Positions 49,626-58,700 of a stretch of DNA of 64,000 bases are shown one piece after another. The DNA lies in contig JAUWAU010000030.1 in assembly GCA_030601885.1 (NCBI GenBank), positions 19,133-83,132 on the forward strand, given 5' to 3'. Source of the stretch: Armatimonadota bacterium (GTDB lineage: Bacteria > Armatimonadota > Zipacnadia > JAUWAU01). Below the pieces are notes generated by a model that saw nothing but the letters and a program-made list of their open reading frames with translations, searched no databases and had not been told where the DNA came from. The position numbers and the translations under genes were made by a program. Numbering within the stretch: position 1 is the first letter of the stretch; each line of letters begins with the position of its first letter.

Positions 49626-51446
49626 ATGGCTGCAGCGTTTGATGTAGCCCGCTTCGTACGCAGCAATAGTGCCAGCATCCTGTCGAGTTGGTCGAGGCGT
49701 CTCGGGTCGGGTCGCGTGCGCCTGCTCGCCGATCTTGCCATGGGCGCCTCGGAGGCATGGCTCGAGCGGCTTCTCGGCCTGCTCGAGCACCCGGCCGGGG
49801 CGGTCAATGCCCATCGCTCCTTCGTCGGCAGGGCCCAGAAGGCGGGAATGACCGCTGCAGAAGTAGGCGAAGCGTACGGAGCCCTTCAGGAGGCCGTTCT
49901 GGCGGCGGCGGTGGAGAGCTGCCGGGGGGCGCCGGAGCAACTGGAGCAAGCAGTCCTCACGCTCACGCGTCTGCTGGACGAGGCCGCCCGGTGGATGTAC
50001 GAGGACTGTGTTGCAGAAGAGCCCGATGACGCCGGAGCAGCACTCCCGCGGGCTGACTATCGCCGCCTCATCGAGAGTGCCAACGACATCATCCTCTCCA
50101 TTGATGCCGAGGGACGCTTCACCTTCGTCAACCCTGTCCTGACCCGATTGACCGGGTTCACGCCGTCCGATCTCACCGCGCAGCACCTCTCAGTCCTCGT
50201 TACCGAAAGCGCCGTCGATCGTCTCACTCCGCTGCTGCGTGAGCGGCGTGCGCGCCTGGTCGAACTGGCGCTGCGGATCAAGGGTGCAGCGGAGCCCCTG
50301 CCGGTGGAGGCGAGCGCCATCGCGCTGTACGACGACGGGCAGCTCAGCGGTCATCTGATCGTGGCCCGCGACATTCGCCGTCGGCGGCAGGCCGAGCAAT
50401 TGCTTCAGCGTCGGAGCGAGCATCTGGCCGCCATCAATTCGATCGCGCAGGCCGTGAGCCGGTCGCTGGACACCAAGGAGACAGCCAAGGCGGCGGTGGG
50501 GGAGGCGGCGCGGATTCTGGAGGCGGACTACGCGTATGTGTACCTGCGCGAGCCCGTCAGCGGACGCTTCGAACTGAGTCACCAACGCCAGCTCTCCGGG
50601 GGGATCGTGCAGGCTGTTGCGCGGCTTGAGTCGGACCATCCGCTCATCGTGGCGGCCGGATCGGCCGAGGGGGTTGTGTTTGTCCGGGGCGACGGCGGCG
50701 AACTCGCCGACGCTGTCGCGCCCATTGTGGGCGAGCCGATCGGAGCCACAGCCATCGTTCCCCTCCGAGGTAGGCGCGCGCTTCAGGGCGTGCTGCTGGT
50801 GGGCCGTCGGAGCGCTCGTGACTTCTCCACCTCCGAGATACGACTGCTTAGTGTCATTGGCGGCCAGATCGGCGGCGCACTCGACAACACGGCGCTCTAC
50901 GATGTGGCAAAGCGCGCGGCAATGACCGACAGCCTCACCGGGCTGTACGATCACGGTGAGCTGTGGCGACGCCTCGAGGCGGAGGCCGAGCGGGCGAAGC
51001 GGTATAACCGGGATTTGTCGTTCGTGATAGCCGACCTCGACAACCTCAAGCGCGTCAATGACACGCACGGACACATGGCAGGGGACGCGGTGCTGAAGGG
51101 CGTGGCAGAGATCCTGACGGCCACAGTGCGCGCCGCGGATGTTGCGGCGCGGTACGGGGGCGACGAATTCGCGCTGATACTGCCCGAAACCGCCCTGGAA
51201 AGGGCTCGAATGGCCGCAGAGCGCATCCGGGCCAGCGTTGCCTCTCGCCCCTTCGCAGTGCAGGGCGCCGCCGAGGTAGCCCGGGTGACCATGACCCTCG
51301 GCGTCACCGCGAGCCGCGGGAACAAGTCGGCCGCGGAACTTGTTCGGGACGCCGATAGGGCCCTGTACCGTGCCAAGTCCCAGGGCGGGAACGCCGTGGG
51401 GCTCTCCGATAGAGACTCCGGGTACTCCCCGGGCTCGCCGTCGTGA
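49626..51446 (+). CDS. Diguanylate cyclase with N-terminal sensor, PAS and GAF domains
   Basis: 606 residues from the ATG after GGGGGAG; a TTG four codons upstream has a better spaced GGAGG and may be used. Residues about 1-130 are a helical RsbR-N/globin-sensor-like region (FVRSNSASILSSWSRRL). About 143-260 is PAS (YRRLIESANDIILSIDAEGR...FVNPVLTRLTGF). About 265-420 is GAF (INSIAQAVSRSLDTKETAKA...IGGALDNTAL). The GGDEF domain follows: DSLTGLYDHGELWRRLE, then RYGGDEFALILPE with intact GGDEF (511-515). RAAD (502-505) is the inhibitory I-site, five residues before it, so product feedback is expected. No membrane segment. It makes cyclic di-GMP; the HD-GYP gene at 38.5 kb could remove it. Confidence 0.93.
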   Translation: MAAAFDVARFVRSNSASILSSWSRRLGSGRVRLLADLAMGASEAWLERLLGLLEHPAGAVNAHRSFVGRAQKAGMTAAEVGEAYGALQEAVLAAAVESCRGAPEQLEQAVLTLTRLLDEAARWMYEDCVAEEPDDAGAALPRADYRRLIESANDIILSIDAEGRFTFVNPVLTRLTGFTPSDLTAQHLSVLVTESAVDRLTPLLRERRARLVELALRIKGAAEPLPVEASAIALYDDGQLSGHLIVARDIRRRRQAEQLLQRRSEHLAAINSIAQAVSRSLDTKETAKAAVGEAARILEADYAYVYLREPVSGRFELSHQRQLSGGIVQAVARLESDHPLIVAAGSAEGVVFVRGDGGELADAVAPIVGEPIGATAIVPLRGRRALQGVLLVGRRSARDFSTSEIRLLSVIGGQIGGALDNTALYDVAKRAAMTDSLTGLYDHGELWRRLEAEAERAKRYNRDLSFVIADLDNLKRVNDTHGHMAGDAVLKGVAEILTATVRAADVAARYGGDEFALILPETALERARMAAERIRASVASRPFAVQGAAEVARVTMTLGVTASRGNKSAAELVRDADRALYRAKSQGGNAVGLSDRDSGYSPGSPS

Positions 51447-51525
51447 TCGTGTGTCGGCTTACAGGTCTCGCCTGGCGGTGGCAGAGCGTAAGCCAGCTTA
51501 ATGCAAATAAAGCGCCGATTAGGTA

Positions 51526-51554
51526 TTGACGGCTTACCCACGATGTGGTAACTT
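51526..51554 (+). promoter_or_regulatory. Promoter of rpoBC
   Basis: TTGACG (51526-51531), 17-base spacer, TAACTT (51549-51554). It starts a leader of roughly 320 bases before rpoB. Upstream sequence (AATGCAAATAAAG) is A/T-rich like an UP element. Its presence fits the lack of rplJL upstream. Confidence 0.6.
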
Positions 51555-51882
51555 AAAGATTCGTGCGCACATTCACTTCTTGGGTTCTTCTGGCACGCCT
51601 CCGTAGCGGCGGGAATAAGTCCGTCGCTTCACACAGCCCCAAAGGAACTGGACGTCCAAATAGCCTATTTGGCAATACGGTACTCTGATGCCCAAGTGAC
51701 AGCAGCTTAGGTTGACAGCGGCGTGATATTGCCGCTCTCGGCGGTGCACCCCGGAGGCCGAAACCTGGTGAGTATGTCTCCATTCAGGGCCGCAGGGGCC
51801 TTCGAGAGCGGCGCAAGCCCGCGCCCGTCCGTGGGTGGCGCGGGCGTCTGACTCAGCCACGAACACTGGAGGTCACATATCA
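51555..51882 (+). promoter_or_regulatory. Structured leader of rpoB
   Basis: About 330 bases with no supported gene. Hairpins include AGCGGC/GCCGCT at about 51717-51736 and a strong 9-bp stem GCCCGCGCC (51817-51825) with GGCGCGGGC (51837-51845) around 11 bases, 37 bases before the rpoB ATG. No T-run follows. A translational or attenuation control of rpoBC is plausible; the L10 binding site that usually controls rpoBC is not recognisable. Confidence 0.45.
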
Positions 51883-54800
51883 ATGGCAGAGACGGCGACC
51901 GGGCTGGACATCTCTGTTGGAGCCACTGACGTCCACGAGGCGCTCAGCATTCCCAACCTCATCGACATCCAGTTGGACTCGTACGGCTGGTTTTGCCGGG
52001 AAGGGCTCCAGCAGCTCTTCGACAACTTCTCGCCGATCGAGGACTACACGGGGACGCTCTCGCTGGAGTTTCTCGGCTACAGCATCGACGAGCCCCTCGA
52101 CTCCCTGGAGGAGTGCCGGGAGCGCGACCTCACGTACCAGGCCCCGGTGCGCTCGAAAGTGCGCCTCGTCCACAAGGAGACGGGTGAGGTCAAGGAGTCG
52201 GAGGTCTACATGGGCGAGTTGCCCTTGATGACGGACAAGGGCACGTTCCTGATAAATGGGGCGGAGCGCGTCGTCATCAGCCAACTGGCCCGCTCACCGG
52301 GGGTGTATTTCAAGGATGCCATCGACTTCAGCGGCAAGATCCTGCACTCGGCGCAGGTCATTCCAAGCGAGGGGGCGTGGGTCGAGTTTGACACTGATGC
52401 CGCCGGCGTCATCTCCGTCAAGATAGGGCAGACGCGGAAGTTCCCCGTCACGACGCTGCTGCGGGCGCTGGACTATTTCGACAAGGGCTCGCGCTCGGAT
52501 GTCGCGCGGGTGGGCACGAATGAGGAGATCCTCACTGAATTCGGGTTGCCGGTACGTCTGCGCCATCCGGAAGCTGAGGATCTGGTGGGGCTATACGCGC
52601 TCGCACCCATAACGGAGCGATCGAGTCGCGAGCTAATCGTTGACACCTTCGAGATCATCGATGGCGGGGCGGCAGAGCGCATAGCGACCCTCAACCGAGC
52701 GTCACTGCGCCTGCTCGACGTGGCGCCGCAGATAACGGCCACGCTGAACGGTGACGCCGCGGACTCGGTAGAGACGGGTCTTCTGGACATATACCATAAG
52801 ATGCGGCCCGGGGATCCGCCGACCATCGAGGCGGCCGAGTCGCTGGTGCATGCGCTCTTCTTCGACGTCAAGCGGTACAATCTTGCGCGTGTGGGTCGGC
52901 ACAAGCTCAACAAGAAGCTGGGTCTGGACGTCGCGCTCGACGTCCACACCCTTACGAAGTTGGACGTTCTGGCCATCGTCAAGTACATCATCACGTTGGT
53001 CGGGGGCGATGGGCAGGTCGATGACATCGACCATCTGCAGAACAAGCGCATCCGTGCGGTGGGGGAATTGCTGCAGGCGCAGTTACGTGTGGGGTTCCTG
53101 CGGATGGAGCGAGTGGCCCGGGAACGCATGACGAGCCTGGACCCCGAGAGGCTCACCGCGCAAACCATCATCAGTATTAAGCCCATTACAGCAGCCATAA
53201 AGAGCTTCTTCGGCAGCGGGCAGCTTTCGCAGTTCATGGACCAGATCAACCCACTCGCCGAACTGGCCCACAAGCGCCGTCTGTCGGCGTTGGGCCCCGG
53301 CGGGCTGAGCAAGCAGAGCGCGAAGCTCGAAGTGCGCGACGTGCACCATTCCCACTACGGGCGTATCTGTCCCATCGAGACGCCAGAGGGCCCGAATGTC
53401 GGCCTCATTGGATATCTGGCGCTACACGCCAGGGTAGACGAATACGGCTTCATAGAGACACCGTATCGCAAAGTGGTGAATGGTCGGGTTACCGATGAGA
53501 TCGTGTACTTGACCGCCGACGACGAGGAGCCCTGCAGTATTGCTCCGGCCAGCGAACCGATAGATGAACGTGGGCACTTGGTGAATGACTCCATGACCGT
53601 TCGTTACCAGAGCGGCTTCCCCACAGTGGCCCGCGAGGAAGTGGACTACTGCGACGTGTCGGCCCGGCAGATCTTCTCGGTCGCCACCGCGATGATACCG
53701 TTTCTGGAAAACGACGACCCGGTGCGCGGCTTGGCGGGGTCCAATATGCAGCGTCAGGCCGTGCCGCTGCTGGTGACGGAGCCGCCGTTGATCCGCAGCG
53801 GCATGGAGCGGCGTGCGGCGCTGGACTCGGGTGCGGTGGTGCTGGCCGAGGGGGACGGCGTGGTCACCGAGTGCACTGCGGATGCCATCACAATACGCCA
53901 CGAGGATGGCACGGAGGAGTACCACCGGCTGGCGAACTTCCGGCGCACCAACATGGGCACGTGTATACGGCAAAAGCGCGTGGTGCGCAAAGGCGATCGG
54001 GTGACGGCGGAGCAGACCATCGCCGACGGCCCGGCCTGTTCCGGTGGCGAGCTTGCACTTGGCCGCAACCTGCTCGTCGCTTTCGTACCGTGGGAGGGCT
54101 ACAACTACGAGGACGCGATTCTTATCAGCGAGCGGCTGGTCAAGGAGGATATCCTGACCTCGATTCACGTCGAGAAGTACGAAACCGAGGCGCGGGACAC
54201 GAAGCTGGGTCCGGAAGAGATCACGCGCGACATTCCCAACGTTGGCGAGGAGGCGCTCAAGGATCTGGACGAGAGCGGCATCGTACGCATTGGCGCGGAG
54301 GTGCGGGCCGAGGATATCCTTGTGGGCAAGGTGGCGCCCAAGGGCCAGTCGGAGCTCACGGCGGAAGAGAAGCTGGTCATCGCCATCTTCGGAAAAAAGG
54401 CCGAAGAGATGCGGGACGTGTCGCTGCTGGTGCCGCACGGCGACAAGGGGATCGTGATAGCCACCAAGGTGTTCTCGCGCTATAAGTACAAGTGCGAGAC
54501 GTGCCGGGCGGACTTCAACTACGGCAAGCCGGCCGAGCGCCTGGAGTGCGACCGATGTGCCAGCAAGATTCGGCGGCAGCCCGGCGACGAGCTCCTGCCC
54601 GGCGTCAATCAACTCGTCCGCGTATACGTAGCGGAGAAGCGCAAGATCATGGTGGGCGACAAGCTTACCGGTCGCCACGGCAACAAGGGCGTCATCGCAC
54701 GCATACTCTCGGAAGATGATATGCCGTACCTGCCGGACGGTACACCGGTGGATGTGTGCCTGAACCCGCTGACGGTGCCGTCACGCATGAATATCGGCCA

Positions 54801-55650
54801 GATTATTGAGACGCATCTCGGCATAGTGGCCCAGGAATTGGGCCGCACGTTTGATTGCCCCGTCTTCCAAGGCCCCGATGACGAGGACATAATCACCGGC
54901 CTGCGGGACGTTGCTGCCAGGTGGCGCAAGCGGGAGTTCGTCAAGTACGCCAACTGCGAGCTGAACCGGAACGGCAATCTGGTATCCGTGGATGAAGATT
55001 CCGATGATCCGGTGGCGGAGGCCGAAGCGCAGCTCGCTAAGCACACGATGGAGGAGCTGGAATCGTACCAGCGATCACTGGCTATCGATCCGGAGCAGTG
55101 GGAAAAGGCAACGACACCAAAGCGGGCGGCAGCACTCGTTATACAGCAGGCCAAGGCCAACGCGTACCAAAAGGCGCAGATGGAGCCGGAAACGGGCCGC
55201 GTGGTCTTGTCCGACGGCCGCACGGGCGAGCCCTTCGATCAGCCCGTCACAGTGGGCTGCATGTACATTCTCAAGCTACTGCACCTGGTGGAGGACAAGA
55301 TCCACGCTCGCTCCACGGGCCCGTACTCTCTGGTGACGCAGCAGCCGCTCGGCGGGAAGGCCCAGTTCGGCGGCCAGCGGTTCGGGGAGATGGAAGTGTG
55401 GGCCCTGGAGGCGTACGGCGCTGCCTACACGCTCCAGGAGATCCTCACGATCAAGTCCGACGACGTTGTCGGCCGGGTGAAGACGTATGAGGCCATCGTC
55501 AAGGGCGAAAACATCATGGAGCCCGGCATTCCGGAATCGTTCAAGATCCTCATTAAGGAATTACAGAGCCTCGGACTTGAGGTTGGTGTGGCGTCCAGAG
55601 ATGGCGTGCGGATGCAGCTCAGCGACCCGGACGAGGACGGTGGCGAGTAG
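51883..55650 (+). CDS. rpoB: DNA-directed RNA polymerase beta subunit
   Basis: 1255 residues from the ATG after TGGAGG. Landmarks: EALSIPNLIDIQLDSYGWF, the rifampicin region GSGQLSQFMDQINPLAELAH with HKRRLSALGPGGL, RICPIETPEGPNVGLI, and the C-terminal QPLGGKAQFGGQRFGEMEVW. The rifampicin contact residues (E. coli Q513, F514, D516, H526, R529, S531) are all wild type, so no target resistance is predicted. Unusual: a CxxC-x14-CxxC zinc ribbon (C871, C874, C889, C892) just before PGDELLPGVNQLVRVYV, the point where E. coli carries insertion SI2. Forms the transcription core with RpoC, 123 bases downstream. Confidence 0.98.
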   Translation: MAETATGLDISVGATDVHEALSIPNLIDIQLDSYGWFCREGLQQLFDNFSPIEDYTGTLSLEFLGYSIDEPLDSLEECRERDLTYQAPVRSKVRLVHKETGEVKESEVYMGELPLMTDKGTFLINGAERVVISQLARSPGVYFKDAIDFSGKILHSAQVIPSEGAWVEFDTDAAGVISVKIGQTRKFPVTTLLRALDYFDKGSRSDVARVGTNEEILTEFGLPVRLRHPEAEDLVGLYALAPITERSSRELIVDTFEIIDGGAAERIATLNRASLRLLDVAPQITATLNGDAADSVETGLLDIYHKMRPGDPPTIEAAESLVHALFFDVKRYNLARVGRHKLNKKLGLDVALDVHTLTKLDVLAIVKYIITLVGGDGQVDDIDHLQNKRIRAVGELLQAQLRVGFLRMERVARERMTSLDPERLTAQTIISIKPITAAIKSFFGSGQLSQFMDQINPLAELAHKRRLSALGPGGLSKQSAKLEVRDVHHSHYGRICPIETPEGPNVGLIGYLALHARVDEYGFIETPYRKVVNGRVTDEIVYLTADDEEPCSIAPASEPIDERGHLVNDSMTVRYQSGFPTVAREEVDYCDVSARQIFSVATAMIPFLENDDPVRGLAGSNMQRQAVPLLVTEPPLIRSGMERRAALDSGAVVLAEGDGVVTECTADAITIRHEDGTEEYHRLANFRRTNMGTCIRQKRVVRKGDRVTAEQTIADGPACSGGELALGRNLLVAFVPWEGYNYEDAILISERLVKEDILTSIHVEKYETEARDTKLGPEEITRDIPNVGEEALKDLDESGIVRIGAEVRAEDILVGKVAPKGQSELTAEEKLVIAIFGKKAEEMRDVSLLVPHGDKGIVIATKVFSRYKYKCETCRADFNYGKPAERLECDRCASKIRRQPGDELLPGVNQLVRVYVAEKRKIMVGDKLTGRHGNKGVIARILSEDDMPYLPDGTPVDVCLNPLTVPSRMNIGQIIETHLGIVAQELGRTFDCPVFQGPDDEDIITGLRDVAARWRKREFVKYANCELNRNGNLVSVDEDSDDPVAEAEAQLAKHTMEELESYQRSLAIDPEQWEKATTPKRAAALVIQQAKANAYQKAQMEPETGRVVLSDGRTGEPFDQPVTVGCMYILKLLHLVEDKIHARSTGPYSLVTQQPLGGKAQFGGQRFGEMEVWALEAYGAAYTLQEILTIKSDDVVGRVKTYEAIVKGENIMEPGIPESFKILIKELQSLGLEVGVASRDGVRMQLSDPDEDGGE

Positions 55651-55773
55651 CAGGCGGGTGTAGTCGTCCCGCGGGAGCGGGGGGGCGGCGGGGGGTGTGG
55701 GCTGGCTCCGAAGTAGGCGTGGAAGTGTTCGTGCTCTGCAGTATACGGGGCGCGCTTTCATCACAGGAGGGCG

Positions 55774-58700
55774 ATGATTTTGGGGGATGCCGGAAGTTTC
55801 GATGTCGTCACCATTGGGCTTGCATCGCCAAGGGAGATTCGGGCGTGGTCTCGCGGTGAAGTAAAGAAACCCGAGACCATCAATTACCGCACCTTCAAGC
55901 CGGAGCGGGATGGGCTGTTTTGCGAGCGCATCTTCGGTCCCTCGCGCGATTGGGAGTGCCACTGCGGCAAGTACAAGAAGGTGAAGTTCAAGGGCATCAT
56001 CTGCGACCGCTGTGGTGTTGAGGTGACGCGGTCGAAGGTGCGGCGCCGTCGGATGGGTCATATTGAGCTGGCCGCCACGGTGGTCCACATCTGGTACCTC
56101 AAAGGCGTGCCCAGCCCCATCAGTCTACTCCTGGATATGTCCACCCGGCTTCTGGAGAAAGTAGTGTACTTCGCCTCCTACATCGTCATACAGGTGGATA
56201 GAGAGAAGCTGATGCGGCGGTGGGACGATGTCAAACTGGCCGCCGATGAAGAGATAGAGGCCATCCGGGATGAAACGCAGCAGATCATCGCGGAGCTGCG
56301 GCAGAAGTTCGAGGAGGACAAGAAGCTGCAGAAGGCGGTCGAAGAGGGCGCCGAGCCGGTGGGAGTGGCCGAAGACGACGATGAGGACTCCGATGAGCTG
56401 CCCAAGACGGCACTGTCGCTCCTGGAAGAGGAAGACGAGCGTCCCATATTCATGACGGAGCAGGACCTTCGGGAGCGCATTCAGGCGGAACAGGATGCGG
56501 CGGCAGAGCGTGAGCGCGAGGTGGAGAGTGCCCTGAAGCTGCTGCAGGATCTGGAGCCCAAGCAGCTCATCACCGAGTTGGACTACCGGAACCTGCTGAC
56601 GCTGGTGGACATCTGCGACGCGAGGCTGGAGGGCAGCTTTCGCGATCTGTTCGCCGCCGGGCTCGGCGGCGCCGCCATCAAGGAGTTGCTCAGCCAGATC
56701 GATCTGGACGAGATGGCGCACGAGCTGCGCAAAGAGATCGATGAGCGCACCGGAGCGCGCCGGGTACGAGCCATAAAGCGTCTGGGCGTAGTGGAGGCGT
56801 TCCGAAAGTCGAAAAACCGGCCGGAGTGGATGTCCCTGGACGTCGTCGCCGTGCTCCCGCCCGAGCTTCGGCCCATGGTCCAGCTCGACGGAGGTCGCTT
56901 TGCCACCTCCGACCTCAACGACCTGTACCGACGCATCATCAACCGCAACAACCGGCTGAAGCGCATTGTGGAGATCAAGGCGCCGGAGTCCATTATCAAT
57001 CACGAGCGCCGACTCCTGCAGGAGGCCGTTGACGCGCTCATCGATAATGGGCGCCGAGCCCGGCCCGTGACCGGCTCCAACAGACGGCCGTTGAAGTCGT
57101 TGAGCGACATGCTCAAGGGCAAGGAGGGCCGGTTCCGCAAGAACCTCCTGGGCAAGCGTGTGGACTACTCGGGTCGCTCGGTCATCGTCGTGGGCCCCGA
57201 GTTGCAGTTGCACCAGTGCGGTCTGCCTCGAGAGATGGCTCTGGAGCTGTTTAAGCCCTTCGTGATGAAACGGCTCGTTGAAAAGGGCTTTACTACGAAC
57301 ATCAAGACCGCCAAGCGTATGGTTGACCGCCTGCGCCCCGAGGTGTGGGATGCGCTCGAAGAGGTGATCCAGGAGCACCCGATCCTTCTGAATCGCGCAC
57401 CAACGCTGCACCGCCTGGGGATACAGGCCTTCGAACCGGTTCTGATCGATGGCAAGGCCATTCAGTTGCATCCGTTGGTGTGTCAGGCGTTCAACGCGGA
57501 CTTCGATGGAGATCAGATGGCCGTTCACGTCCCGCTGTCGGCGCACGCACAGGCCGAGGCGCGGCTGCTCATGCTGGCGACGCGCAACATATTCAAGCCG
57601 GCCGACGGGCGACCTATCTGTGCGCCGTTGTACGACATCGTGCTCGGCTGCTACTACCTCACGCAGCTGCAGCCCAAGGCCCATGGGCATGACACCATCT
57701 ACCCCAACGCGGACGCGGCCATCCAGGCGTACTACTTCAAGGAGCTTGACCTGCACGCGCTGATAAAGGTGCGTGTGCCCGAGATCGCCATCGAGGCAGA
57801 GCTGCGCCGCGAGCCGGTGGAGTTGGACTCCGACCTCGTGCGGCGGCTGCGCACTGCCGTTGCCGTAGGCTACGAGGCTGGTGTTGCGCGGCGCGAACTG
57901 CATGCTGAGGTGACCGCTGCAAAGAAATTGGCCCCGGACGAGATGCCGGATCCGGAGGCTCACCGGGTCCCCGAATGGGGCGGCAGCCTGGAGAAGCTCG
58001 TGCGCCTCGAAGTCGGGATCGCGGTCGGCTGGGGGCGATGTGCCGCGCGTACGAAGATACGGGTCAGCACGCGAAGGCAACTCATCGAGACAACTGTTGG
58101 GCGCACTATCTTCAACGAGAGCCTCCCCCTGGACTTGCGGTTCATTAATCGTGAGGTGGCACGGGACGAGCTTGCTGAGATCACCGATCAGTGCCACCGC
58201 GCGTATGGCCCCGAGCGGACGACACATCTGCTCGACCGGATCAAGCAGCTCGGGTTCGGTTTCGCCACCAAGTCCGGGATCAGCATCTGCCTGGACGACA
58301 CGCGCATAGACAGCGACCGGGACCGGATACTTGAGGAGACCGAAGCCGAAGTTGCCAAGGTCAACAAGGCGCACGAGGAGGGCAGCATCACGCCCGGGGA
58401 GCGCCAGCAGCGCGTATTGCAGTTGTACAACAGTGCCCGCGAGAACGTCGCCGACACCATTCTGGCGCGCATCGACCGCTTCAATCCCATCTTTATGATG
58501 GTGAACTCCGGCGCCCGGGCGAACCGCAGCCATATCTGTCAGATATCCGGCATGCGCGGTCTGATGTCTGATCCCTTTGGGCGCCTGATCGAGGACTTGC
58601 CGGTGAAGTCGAACTTCCACGAGGGGCTGAACGTGTTGGAGTACTTCGTCTCCACGCACGGTGCCCGCAAAGGCCTGGCGGATGTAGCCCTGCGCACGGC

